The notes beneath the pieces were generated by a model. That model saw only the letters and a program-made list of their open reading frames with translations. It made no database searches and was not told the DNA's origin. This document shows positions 46,594 to 57,880 of a DNA stretch of 64,000 nt, in pieces (position 1 is the first letter of the stretch; each line of letters opens with the position of its first letter). The position numbers and the translations under genes are program-made. The stretch comes from Akebia trifoliata (Eukaryota > Streptophyta > Magnoliopsida > Ranunculales > Lardizabalaceae): NCBI GenBank assembly GCA_017979445.1, contig CM030706.1, positions 17,532,967 through 17,596,966 on the forward strand, in the 5' to 3' direction.

Positions 46594-47930
46594 TCAAAAA
46601 GAAAAAAAGAAAGGTTTACCTCCTAGAAGCACTAAGTTTAGTGTCTTCAGCCAAATGAAAACTCTATTAGCCTTGATAAATCGGTTCATCGAGGATAAAA
46701 ACTTCCTCTGGAGGTACACATTAGAGATACGATTTGAAATATAGGCCATTCTCTTTAAAAGTGGATCCGGTCTTAGGATTAAAGACTTCAACATCACCAT
46801 GGGGTAGACTGTTTGGATAATAAAATGACAAGTCCAACGAGACTTGAGTTTTCTTGAAAAAATGTGGAGTCTGTTGTTGAACAACAAAACTCTTTGATTA
46901 GGTTTGAAATTTTGTCAAAAAATGTGTTTATCATGATAAAATTGTGTATGCTCTTTGTAGTGTTTAGCACAATCATAAGAGTCATTTCTAATCTCTTCTA
47001 ATTTGTCAAGTTGTAATTTGTGATGTTCATCGACTTTATTTAGATCAAAGTTGAGGCGCTTGATCGCCCAATATGCATGATGCTCAAGTTGTACAGGGAA
47101 ATGACAGGCTTTGCCAAAAACTAACCAGCAGGGGGACATCCCTATTGATATTTTTAAAATAGTTCGGTAGGCCCATGATGAATCATTTAATCTCACAGAC
47201 CAATCTTTCCTTTAAGGATTAATTATTTTCTCTATAATGATCATGATTTTCTTGTTAGAAATCTCTACCTGTCCACATGTTTGTAGATGATAAGGAGTTA
47301 CAATTTTATGAGTTATGAGGTATTTTCTCATTATTGATGTAAATATTTTATTGCAAAAATACAAGCCACCATCACTTATGATAACTTATAGAGTACTAAA
47401 TCTTGATAAGATGGTCTCCTTGACAAAGTTGATTACCACCTTATGATCATTCGTTTTACATGCCACAACTTCTACCTATTTGGATATGTAGTCAACTACA
47501 ATAGGATATATTCGTGACCTTGGGAGCTAGGAAATGGTCTCATAAAATCTATGCCCCAAACATCAAAAATCTCACTGATAATAATAGGATTTTGAGGCAT
47601 TTTATTTATTTTCAATTTTGTTTTTAATTTCTAACATTGATTACAAGATTTGGTAAACTTGTGGGCATCTTGGAAAGTGAACGGCCAGAAGAAGTCACAC
47701 TGCAAAATTTTTGTAGTAGTTTTCTTACCACTAAAGTGCCTTCCGCAAACATGATTATGAAAAAACTCTAAGATATTGGCTTGCTCACAGGTTGGAATAC
47801 AATATCTAATGATCTGATCGGGATAATACTTGAATAAGTATGGTTCGTCCTAAAAATACCATTTGACTTTCAAAAAAAGACATAGTTTCTCTTTCTTAAT
47901 CATTGAGACTGACAATTGACCTATAACTTG
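46594..47930 (-). pseudogene. Athila-like integrase (fragment 1)
   Basis: 46915-47196 encodes MRLNDSSWAYRTILK, IGMSPCWLVFGKACHFPV and AYWAIKRLNFDL, highly typical of the Athila integrase C-terminal half. 46720-46887 continues with VLLFNNRLHIF and an SRWTCHF block. Upstream (47200-47930) are remnants of the core (WGIDFM) and the zinc-binding region (HNHVCGRHF; CNQC) with many stops. Confidence 0.85.
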
Positions 47931-48308
47931 GTAGTTGACAATGTCAGCATACCACGAAATATTAAAATTGGAGATTTAAAGATTCCTCAAATGACTTAGT
48001 AAATATCCTAAATACGTGATCAACTATGACATTCTTTACATCCTTTTATCTCGGATTTCGAGATCAAACTCTTACAAGAGTAAAATCCAATGGATTTACC
48101 TTGTTTTAACATCTTTTTTAGATAGAAGGTACTTCAATGTAGTATAGTCTGTGTAGACCATGACTTTTTATCCTATTAGGTAGGGGTGGAATTTATCTAC
48201 GGCATAGACTATTGCTAGCATTTCCTTCTCTATTGTAGAGTAGTTAAGCTGAGTATCGCTGAGGGTTTTACTGGCATACTAGATAACGTGAAGATGTTTA
48301 TTGATTTG
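47931..48308 (-). pseudogene. Athila-like RNase H (fragment 1)
   Basis: The minus strand gives [20 protein letters not shown], then YTDYTTLKYLLSKKD and WILLL, the standard RNase H landmarks in Athila elements. Stops interrupt several positions. Confidence 0.75.
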
Positions 48309-49075
48309 CTAACCCAAAACAACACCTTTCACATAATCCGAAACATCGCACATAACCTCAAATGGACTGTTGCAATTTAGAGGTTGAATAATCGGTGCCG
48401 AGGTTAACTTGGACTTAAGCTTGTTAAACACAAAATGACATGATTCTAAGAAATTGAAAGGAACATTATTGCCTAAGAGTTCATATAGAGACTTAGAGAT
48501 ATTCCCAAAGTCTTTAATGAATTGACGGTAGAAACTTATATGGCCTAGGAATGACTTAATTTCTTTGACAGTTCTAGGAAGTGATAACTTTTCAATTAAA
48601 CCTACCTTCGTTTTATCTACTTCAATTCCTCTAGCAGAAACAATGTGATCTACCACAATTCTGGATGTTACTATAAAATAACATTTTTTCCAATTGAGAA
48701 CTAGGTTAACTTTTTTATAGTACACGAGAACCAAAGTCAAGTGATGGAGATATTCCTCAAAATTTGATCCTAATACTGAAAAATCATTCATGAACACTTT
48801 GAGATATCTTTCTATCATGTTTGAGAATATACTCATCATATACAGTTGAAAAGTAGCTGATGCATTGTCCAACCCAAAGGACATACGACGAGTAAAAGTT
48901 ATTTTTTCCTGATCGATGGGAGGAATGGGTATTTGTTTGTACCTAGAGTAACTATCTAAGAAGCAATAATGAGAATGTCCTGCTAGATATTCTAACATTT
49001 GGTCAATGAAAGGTAGCAGAAAATGATCTTAGGGAGTCATTGAGTTGAGTTTCGTATAGTTTAATCAATTCCAGT
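48309..49075 (-). pseudogene. Athila-like reverse transcriptase (fragment 1)
   Basis: An open 229-codon segment (48309-48998) from MLEYLAGHSHYCFLD through MMSIFSNMIERYLKVF and NLVLNWKKCYF to FEVMCDVSDYVKGVVLG. About nine residues are missing between KITFT and MSFGLDNA compared with the family. The catalytic box reads FMND instead of FMDD: residue 71 is Asn (AAT at 48786-48788). The thumb block FLGHISFYRQFIKDF is complete. Although the frame is open, the enzyme would lack a catalytic Asp. Confidence 0.9.
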
Positions 49076-49440
49076 GTTACCCCCTTGAAAACATTTTAAT
49101 GAATCTTAAGGTTTTATTAAATTCTGTGCACTAATCCATTAAACAATCCATTCATACAATGAAAATTCAGAAGGAAAATAGTTCTATTGCATTCTTGAAA
49201 ATTATTGACAAATAATATTTTCATTGAATAAAAACTTTCACAAATCTTATTATTTTTTACAATCATTTTCTTTTTAGAAAAACATATTTTAATAATTTTT
49301 CAAGGTCCATGCAAAAAATAGATTTTTTGTAAAAATCTTTTTTTTTTCTTTAGAAAAACATATTTTAGAAATTTTCCAAGCTCCATGCAAAAAATAGATC
49401 TTTTGTAAATAAATTTTCCTTCATTTTCTTTTCTTTTGGA
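49076..49440. other. AT-rich junction between Athila fragment 1 and leader D
   Basis: Unassigned. It holds a 76-bp duplication (gaaaaacatattttaa at 49277 and gaaaaacatattttag at 49353), each copy followed by tccatgcaaaaaatagat. No ORF or LTR edge is clear. Confidence 0.6.
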
Positions 49441-50876
49441 AAACATTTTTCTTCTTTCAAAATGGGTTGGGACCTGAATTAGAAAAATGTTTAAATACCA
49501 TTTTGATTTGAATGGTCTGACCCATCACGGTTGTTGGACCGAGATGGACTGGATCATTATGGATCATTACCACATTTAAAATGGATTCTTTATTAGGTTG
49601 GTGCACCCATTGGCATAATAGCTTTGAATCAGGTTAAATAAAAAGTTTGGTTATCTTGAGAACAAAACGGTAACTTCCTGATCTCAACAATTTGTTATCT
49701 CCATTTTCAAAAGCAACCCTGGAATACCCACGATAAGTTTGAGTCGTGACCTATTGGGAGGCTTCTAGACTCGAGGTTTAATACGTGCAATGCAATTTAT
49801 CTGGCCACCCTTGCCCAAGTGCACCTATATACCTCTCGAGTGTACTTAATCAGACGGTACGTGGTGACTTGGTTTGATATACCGTATAGGTGATAATTTA
49901 AGACTTCAATTTAAATCTCTAAAGTCAAAAGCAGCAAGTTTAATCCCCAGTTGAGAGGTGGTGCACGATGCTGAGCAAGGGCACTCTTAAATCACCACTT
50001 GTCTAGAATAGACGTAGTCTATCCCCTTTGTACCGTAGTATATCGGGGCAAGATTTTGCTTAGGCACTGATTTTAACCAAGAAGAGCAGTTGGTGAACTT
50101 ACATTAACTTTGATATACCATATAGGTACGAGTCTAGGGTTAGTGATCGAGACATGTGACTTTGTGGCTTACAATAGGACAAAGGCTCAGGGTTATTCCA
50201 ACTTAGATGCATCGATATACCTTTCAATGTCACCTGATCGAACGGTACTGATGACCAAGTTTTATATACCATAAAGGTATGTGACTAGAGTTGTGGTTTT
50301 CATGAATGACGTCGCATCTCCGAAGAGACTGGGCCACGCACTAGTACCACGTTGGCTAGAAGGGACATGCAAGCGTGCAATGTAACAAAATAGACATGCT
50401 AGTGTGTCTGCAAAACAGGTAGGGGTGCGCCCAAGGCATTTTTCAGATAAATGGGCCCGTGGGCCAGATCAAACTATACAAGCAAGGATATCACATATAT
50501 TAATCAAAACAATACAAATCCTATCACATCAACATTAAGATCAAAGTAAGCACATCAAAATATCTATCGAGATCATGGCACTCTAGATGGACAATCACTG
50601 AATATTCAATCAAATCCAACATTGAAACAGGCATAGAATTTTGATTTTTGATTTTTGATTTTTTTTTTGTTGAAAAAATTGAACCAAAACCATTGTTTAT
50701 CTTATTTTCATGGTCTAATCAAAGATCACTTTGGGTGACCCACAATAAATCAAGATTCCAACAAATATTGAATTGATGATGGAATTGATGATAGAATGAT
50801 GGTTGTAAAGAGCGAGGAAATTTTTTTTTTAACTATTTAAAAAAAACTAAAAACACAGCCCAAAACAAAAAGATCT

Positions 50877-50965
50877 TATTGTCACACCAATTTATTTGCA
50901 ATCAAATAAAAAATTAGCAAACATCCTGATGTGATGTGTTATAAGTATAAATTGGTGTGATAATA
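50877..50965. repeat. 19-bp inverted repeat (89-bp foldback)
   Basis: tattgtcacaccaatttat (50877-50895) and ataaattggtgtgataata (50947-50965) are reverse complements with one mismatch. Confidence 0.85.
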
Positions 50966-51030
50966 GAAAAAATTTATTTTCTCTTTAGCTACAGACAACA
51001 TTTGAGATATATTATTGGCACACCTATTGC

Positions 51031-51100
51031 TTACTTACAACACACCAATCCTTTTGAAAATAAATAATTGTTTACACATAGATTGGTGTGTTACAAGTAA
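51031..51100. repeat. 20-bp inverted repeat (70-bp foldback)
   Basis: ttacttacaacacaccaatc (51031-51050) and gattggtgtgttacaagtaa (51081-51100) are reverse complements with two mismatches. The core shares cacaccaat with the first foldback; another attggtgtgg occurs at 51282. Confidence 0.85.
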
Positions 51101-51481
51101 AGTTGTCGTGTTAATAACAACTTTCTAAAATTTTCGTTTCTTGGTCCCCCCTTTAAAAAAAAAAAAAAAACCAAATGGATTTTTTTTTAAAACACACACA
51201 CACAACGCTCGCACCAGCCTTTTCTCTCTCTCTTTTTTTTTTTTTTTTTTAAAAAAAAATCATAAACCAGCGCTAGCAAAAATTGGTGTGGCCATATCAC
51301 TCTCAAACGACACAGAGTATTTTTTTTTTCTTTTCAACGATAGCTGCCTTGGTATGCCTTCTCCTTAATGAGATTAAGAGATTCATCACAAGCTCTACAG
51401 TTGACACGTTACGAGAACTAGCAAATTCATGGCTCATGATGAGCAAACAATGCAACATTGGCGATCGAGTTAGATTGGATT

Positions 51482-51946
51482 TTAAGGAGGATGGGGAGGC
51501 CTTGATGTTGGCTGAGCAGAAACGTACTGCAACATCTCAAAAACCCTAGTCTAACCATAGCTTGCAGCCCTTTGACAATATAGAACAGCAATGTCACCAG
51601 CAACCTTAGTTCCAACAAATTTTGATTAGTTTCTATCCATACTTTGCAAGATATAGTCGAAAAAAGGAATTATGAACATATGTCGTTTCTTTTGTTTTAG
51701 GATACCACAAGTATATGAAAAAGGCCAACTTAGCTTCACTGTACATCGGTACCAACGAGATAAAAGTGTCCCCAACCTTTACGAAGACTGTCAACGTTGC
51801 AACTAAAATCCAATATTGGCACCAAAAGCGAAGTTGTTCAATCTCTGGCTTGTTCATCTCCATGATTTTATAGCATTCATAAACCGGATTTTGTATAACT
51901 GAAAATCATACTAAGTCCTCTGGTAAAGGACGAATCCTATTACCAT
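51482..51946 (-). pseudogene. HVA22-like (TB2/DP1 family) gene fragment
   Basis: The central block PEIEQLRFWCQYWILVATLTVF, then GDTFISLVPMYSEAKLAFF, LWYPKTKETTYV, is diagnostic of plant HVA22-like proteins. These are ER-membrane proteins of the TB2/DP1 family that shape tubular membranes. Upstream, TRGLSMIFSY and PVYECYK in two frames give the N-terminus. Downstream, in a third frame, NLLELR and AGDIAVLYCQRAASYG, then a stop and TRVFEMLQYV, give the C-terminal part, ending TAA near 51482. Intron positions expected in the family are absent, suggesting an mRNA origin. One stop and at least two frameshifts make it a pseudogene. Confidence 0.88.
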
Positions 51947-52240
51947 TACCGGCATAATCTTATCGGATTTGAACATGAGTATGGCTGAATTGAACCTGAT
52001 TATACATGTATTCCTCGCAGACACCATTTACGAGGTAACCGAAGTAGAACCCAGCAAAACAGATGAGAAATTTTTGCCAAATCGATTTATCAAATAGAGA
52101 AATCCCAAACAGAGACCTAGACTGTTCTTCGTTCTTTATCTCTCCGTCTCCGTTGCCATTGTTTTACGATAATGATTAAAAGAATTTTCAAAGGAAGAAA
52201 ACAAGAATCACAACGAAAGAGAGAGAGAGAGAGATGAAGG
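51944..52240 (-). pseudogene. UDP-galactose/UDP-glucose transporter (UTr2-like) fragment
   Basis: The minus strand reads [50 protein letters not shown], matching the N-terminus of plant endomembrane nucleotide-sugar transporters of the UTr2 type. Then, one frame over, it reads [15 protein letters not shown], matching a later transmembrane region. About 60 residues between the two blocks are missing. A candidate start ATG is at 52157-52159, off frame by one, with a CT-rich 5' leader (a GA run on the plus strand at 52219-52233). The second block runs straight into the HVA22 fragment. Confidence 0.82.
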
Positions 52241-52987
52241 AGAAACGTTGTCTCCTTATTTGCTATTTTTCGTCCTCTTCTGTCTCATTGGAAAAGAAGA
52301 TAGAAATAGAAAAAACGTTTTCAATATTGGCACCCCACGCAAAAAAATATTTTTTTTGCAATTTTTTTCTTAGAATTCTCTCCTCATCACAAACAACATT
52401 AAAAAAAAAATTTTTTTTTTATTTCTTAGTACATCACTCACAAATAATTTATTTTCACAACTTATCACCTATGCATATTAACGTGCTAAAAAAAAGATTG
52501 TCATAAAAAAAAATTCTTTTAAAAGTCTATGGCTCCTCATCCCAACCATCATTCTATCCTCAATTCATATGTCAATTTGAATATTTCATTGTTTAGGGTC
52601 ATCCCAAATGACCCTAGATTAAATAATAGAAAGTGATACTCCAAAATAACATACACAAAATCAATCCAAATATTACCAAGAGAAGATAATATAACCCAAA
52701 AATATTTAATAAACTAGATAAAAAAATAGGTCAACAATCATTATTTCATATCATTATCCTCTTGATATCTTGCATTATTTAAGGTCATTCTGAGTGACCC
52801 TAGATTGAACCATAAAAAAATGTGCTAAAATAAAATATTCACCATTCAAACAAGTAATCAACAATCGAGCCAAAAAAGAATGATAAAAAAAAAATAAACA
52901 AAGAAACAAACAACTAAATATAAAATAAAAATCGTTCTGGCAATGCTTTCCATACTTGAGACTTTTCAAGTCTGATCCTCAATAATC

Positions 52988-53004
52988 CCCAGTGGAATGG
53001 CCAT
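52988..53004 (-). promoter_or_regulatory. Primer-binding site of element D (mutated)
   Basis: The minus strand reads TGGCCATTCCACTGGGG next to LTR D; it differs from the element A site at three positions. Confidence 0.6.
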
Positions 53005-54574
53005 TGAAAGCGCCCTAGATCCACGGGGTGTGCGGATCCGTTTTTTATTTTTGAGATTTGGGAGTCACCACCTAGTTATTACGGTCTACGAACTGAGCAT
53101 TAACTCTAAATAAATAAAAACAACTAATCTATGAATAAAAAGAAACTATGGTTCGGGGATCACGTTACGGGGTTGGAAAGTGTTAGGCACCAACCCGCCC
53201 AGCAAACGCCGGTCTCTACTAATTCTCAAAAAAGGATTACATTGTTCAAAGACATTAAATAAATAAAATAAATAATAAAAAAAATATACCTAGATGATCA
53301 CAATAATTTGTTCCCTCAAAACTGATGGAGAGACTCCTCGTATGAGATTCCTTACTTTGTTCTGTTACTAGATCCGCTTCTGATCTCCAAGATGAAGTAT
53401 CTTCTTCTTAGATTTGAGTGTTTCTCGATTTTGTGATGGATTTCTAGGTGTTTTTGAAGGGTTTCCAGGTATTTTTTGAGTAAAAGCTGGGATTTGGATG
53501 ATATGTAAGGAGTTAGGACTTCAAAATTAGGGTTTGGAGAAGGCTAGGGAGACTTTTTGACTTACTTTTTCTAAAATTTATTTTGACCTGCGAAATTAGG
53601 TTGTGGAGGCTCCTATTTATAGAATTTTTTGGAAGAATTAGGGTTTGACTAGGTTTCCTTTCATATAAGATAAGGTTGTTTAATTAGGGTTTTGACTTAA
53701 GTCTTATTTGATTGACTATGTTTCTTTTAAATTATATTTTTTAATCTTGTGTACAATGAAAGAATATATTTTTAAGTTTTATAGAGAACCCCCAAATTAT
53801 ATCTTTAATTATTTGAACCCTCAGATGGAAGGGTCTTTTAATAAATATTAAGGGGGCTCCACTAAAATAAGTGGGCAACCATCAACAATTTTGCTTGAGG
53901 GCTTGATTGATTAATTTTCTTAGTTCAGATTTTTAAATTAATTTTATTATAGTTTCACTTTATGTTAATTAATGTTTAATTTATTAATTTTAAAATTTTA
54001 AAATTTTAAAATTGAAAAATTATTGTTTTGTCCCTGAAGAGAACTTTTGCGTTTCAAGTCATTTTTCGTTGTTCTAGGATGTTTTGGAATCGATTTTTTA
54101 TAAGAAATTCAATGGGATTATGGGTTTGTGTCATTTACGTATTTTTTGCATGAAACGATTGTGAACCCTGTGAGGGGCATTTTCATAATTTTACTGAATT
54201 TGGTGAAAATTGGCGTAATGATTTATTTAATTTCAATTTGTTATTTTATGTGTTCGAAAGGTTTTCCTAAGCATAAGGGGGCTCTAACGATGTTTTGATG
54301 TTAGGGGTATTTTGATAATTTAGTCATTTTTGAGTGATTTTTATCGTAAAGCTTCTTTTTATCTGCAAAATGATGATTTCTATGTTTTTAGGGTTATATT
54401 TTTCTAATGTAACGTGGTTTCTACAGTTTTGTTAGTTTGAGATACCTCATCCAAATTTCTTAAACATATCTAGCAATAAAATAGAGCATTGGAATAATCA
54501 TCCATCATTGGGAATTGTCGCGATCGGGTTGACAAATTGATTAATCAGGTGAGTACAAAAATGGGGTGTCCATA
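53005..54574 (-). mobile_element. LTR D (5' LTR in sense)
   Basis: From tgaaagcgccctagatcc to atggggtgtccata, a close relative of LTR B. The final taca has mutated to cata. A segment at about 53735-53890 (aatgaaagaatatattttt to aagtgggcaaccatc) has no counterpart in LTR B, and the TTGACTTT array is nearly gone. It appears inserted in Tat-type pre-protease sequence (54575-54948). Confidence 0.83.
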
Positions 54575-54948
54575 GTCTACTATGCGAGAATTTCATTGTG
54601 AGATCATTATCAGATAAACAAATAAAACTCCACCTATCTTTTCAACTATTAACAGTGTAAACCTATTATTTGGTTGATCGTGACACGAGTTCATATAATC
54701 TTTAATTAACCTCGACCAACAAAACCACCTCTTTTGGCTTTGAGGGTTGCAAAAGTTCCTTAGTAAATAGAAGTTGTGTCTCATTATTCTTGATCAAAAC
54801 TTCGACCAAAGCTATTTCTAATGCTAACCTAGTATTACGAGAAAATTTCAAGATATCGAACATAGAAACTACTGCGGGGAACCTTGTTGTGATGTGCCAC
54901 GATATCATACAAACAACTCATGGTCAATGCACGATTCTAATCCTCGGT
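54575..54948 (-). pseudogene. Tat-type pre-protease fragment
   Basis: The 54702-54908 segment contains SMFDILKFSRNTRLALEIAL, which matches the layout of the pre-protease block at 8851-9060 (ISIFDLLLNLEHHREVLFKVL). It is flanked by LTR D and the Athila LTR and is only about 370 bases long. The assignment rests on this one block. Confidence 0.45.
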
Positions 54949-56272
54949 TAGTGATGTCGTCGTTGTCATCAAATTAATATGTATACTCTCCTTAACTCTT
55001 GGGCAAGTGAGGGATTGAACCTAATAGAAAGGGGAGATGTTATCAAGTTAGAGAGAAATGAAGTTAATCTAAGTTGTAATTCAAACCTATTTTTGTATTT
55101 TTGTGAAATAAAATGAAAGTAGAATGTTGTTGGAAATTAAAACAATAGAAGAGGAAATTATACTGAGTAAACAGAAGAAATAAAACATCCATTAGTGATT
55201 ATAGTAATGTAGGATTAGCACATAAATTTGTATTTGAGTTTATCCTTCTTTGCACTCAATCACAAGGGCTTGGTGTAAACTCCTTGAGTTATAAGATATG
55301 ACATGAAGGTTTTGAGAAAACACTATAGTTAGGATTCCTTCAGTCACTAATGTGTGAAGTCCCTACCACCAAATATCTAATTTAAGTATATTCTATATTG
55401 ATCTTATCTAAGCATAGAACATCTAAGTCAAGCATATAAAGTGTAGAGATTCAACTAAAACTTTGGTCTATTAGAATTGGATAAAATCTTGAAGTTAATC
55501 TTATAAACATTATAAAGAACATGGAAGGCTAGAGAAATAATACAGAATTAAAGCTTACTCCTAGATTTTCTTCTCTCACTAATAGAAGGAGTAGCTTATT
55601 GTCATGACTAAGATATAAAAGAAAAAAAGAGAAACAACACTTGTATTCATGATAACCAAGATACACTATCTCTTTGAGAAATTACAGAAGTTATTGAATT
55701 AAAATCTAACTACAAAATGAAAATTATAGAGAAAATACCAAGGGCATTGGGAGAGAAGAAGAGAAGAGATAAAAGTCCAATGACTCTTTATAAATTGGTA
55801 AAATGATCTATTTATAGACTTGAGGTGTTCTCGAATGATCCAAATATAATCGCTATCACCCTTTCATATAATCTCATGAGTGAAGCAACATGGAGAAATT
55901 CTAGGGTGATTCAACCAAGGTAGACTACACTACATTGAGAGTTGACTGCATCGCATTGCTTTGGAAACATTAAGATCTCATCTTTTGACTAGATGCTTGA
56001 TTTGACTTCTTGATTGTAGTGCACTCTTGCTTAAGTGATGTGGTGTCCATCTAGATGAGTTGATCATTGATCTATACAATGAATATATGTAATCAGTTTT
56101 TCGATATTTACAATTATTTTGTGCAATTAAGCCTAATTAACATGGTATAACATGAAATGTGATAATTTGATACTTAACATACTTATTCATCTCAACTAAT
56201 GAAATAAGAATAAAAATTGAGATAAATATCTTTAAAAAGTACAGATAATTTAGTGTTTTGAAACACTAATCA
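54949..56272 (-). mobile_element. Athila-like element 2, 3' LTR (sense)
   Basis: Starts tagtgatgtcgtcgttg and ends cactaatca, aligned with the LTRs of element N (shared: gggcaagtgaggga, ccaccaaatatctaatttaag, tttagtgttttgaaacac). Length 1324 bp. It is followed by a polypurine tract on the minus strand, as in element N. Confidence 0.85.
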
Positions 56273-56295
56273 CACTCCCAAACTTACCTTTTTCT
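56273..56295 (-). promoter_or_regulatory. Polypurine tract of Athila-like element 2
   Basis: The minus strand reads aaaaaggtaagtttgggagtg immediately before TGATTAGTG. Confidence 0.75.
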
Positions 56296-57880
56296 AATCC
56301 CTTAGAAAATAAATTTATCACTTTCGCAGGAATCTTGACTACATTTAGTGAATGTAGCAAGCCCTTAAACCTTTAGGTTACCCCTAATAGACGAGTTTGA
56401 CACGTGAGGGTTTGTAGAAAATATACCCACAAAATTCGAAATAACTTTTGAAGTAATAATGGTCAAAATCAACAGTTATATCTACACAAGTTCTTTTAAG
56501 ATTTGTCAATCATTTGGAAGTAATACTTGGTATGGAGTTTCAACTTTTATTTCTCTATGACCAAACTTAGACTTAAGCTTACCTTTAAGATATAGTGATT
56601 CTAACTTAAAAACTTTAGAGATTTGGTTTCCTAGAAATGAATTTTTACAATCTAACTAATCCGGAATACTTGGATTAACTTAAGGTTTAATTCTAAACTG
56701 AACATTATGTCTGGGATAGTGAAAAGTGTGGATGTTCACTTTAATACCTCTAAGGGAATTTATCTGTGATATTCCAACATATTCACGTTTTTACACTTGA
56801 TGGCTTTCATCCTTCTGAAACTCTAAACTTTTTTAACTTGATTCTTTCGAATCTTTATTTTTTTTCACTTTAAAGGATTTTTTTCTTTCTTTATTACTCT
56901 TTCTCTTTTTATTTTCTACTCATTTTTTACCTTTTTTAAGAAAATCAGGCAGTCCTTTTAAAGGTACCTAGTTTAATTCAATTGTTGTTGCTAAAGACAT
57001 ATTCAAATCAGTTATATTTTTCTTCTAATCAACCAACCAAATGAATAAAGAAGTCAAAGTTCATCAAACCCGGGTTTTCCTTATACTCTAGATAGAAAGA
57101 AGGTAACAAGCTCACTCAATTCAACTTAAACTCTTGGTAATTTTATTAGAAGTAACCATAAACAAAAGGTGACTTTGCTCTAACTTTTGCCTAAGAGAAA
57201 TGCGAATAGAGATTCCAAATCAAAGCTTCCAACCAAAAATTGATTTAGTAATTTTAATGTGTTTAAAGATACAAGCTAGGATCTTGAACAAAATACAACA
57301 AAGTTATCAAAATATTTTTTAAAATATTCCAATTTTTATGATTTTTGAATAGAAAATAAAATAATATTATCCTCAATATTTTAGCATGCATATGCAAATG
57401 CAAAACTGAAATTGACAAAAGAAAATGAAGTGGGTTGGATAGCACCTAAAAATGATACTACACTCTTGTAATATTACACAATGTCTCCTGAAATGAGACA
57501 ACACACCACTCACTACTATTGCAGTATTGATTGTATAGGCCATATTAATCGTGATCATATTATATGATGCCAGAAGCACCACAAAAGATACAGTGATCAT
57601 AGATTATATAATTGGTTCCTAAGCTATATTTGAAAACACATACCAGTATTTTCAACCTACAATGTGTAAACTAGCACAAGACAAAAATAATTACAAAAAA
57701 GAACATAATTTCTGAAAAATACTGCAATAAGAAATTATTTTTGGAACAATACATGGATTGTACAACATTCAGATAAAACAAAAACAACTACTTAACAAGG
57801 TAAAGTAAACCTAATAACATAAAAACTAAATAAAAACTCCTAATGAAAACATCTACTCAAGCGTTTAATCTCTACAATAT
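56296..57880 (-). other. 3' untranslated region of Athila-like element 2
   Basis: 56299-56500 matches element N just inside its left LTR. The rest is AT-rich with T tracts near 56855-56940 and no recognisable coding domain. The two overlapping ORFs near 57263-57600 have no family signature. Confidence 0.55.

Larger units (their letters stand above)
45886..49075 (-). mobile_element. Athila-like pol fragment 1
   Basis: Contains RT, RNase H, integrase and downstream non-coding sequence in sense order from 49075 to 45886. It is homologous along its length to 58965-61690 (for example gataagggaccagctc against gataagggattagc). Its left end is cut by LTR C and its right end stops abruptly in the RT fingers near 49075. 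No LTR of its own remains. Confidence 0.85.
50877..52535. mobile_element. Gene-fragment-bearing insert of unknown class
   Basis: Flanking sequence matches leader B on both sides (agatctta-tgtca at the left; tcccaaccatcattc at the right), so this block looks inserted. The left end has nested inverted repeats built on acaccaat / attggtgt. It carries intron-free fragments of two plant genes on the minus strand. I could not find matching terminal repeats at the right end, a target duplication or a transposase, so the class (Pack-MULE-like, Helitron, or retrocopy cluster) is open. Confidence 0.5.
49441..52987 (-). other. 5' leader of element D with an insert
   Basis: Matches leader B (ggaggcttctagactcgagg at 49748; catgaatgacgtcgcatctc at 50299; agtgaccctagattgaacc near 52795). 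A 1.65-kb stretch without counterpart in leader B lies at about 50877-52535 and is described separately. Leader D has one copy of the 210-base unit where B and C have two. Confidence 0.65.

Noticed and set aside
51482..51946. HVA22 as a functional gene
   Set aside because: Frame changes and an internal stop break the conserved region; it can only be a pseudogene fragment.
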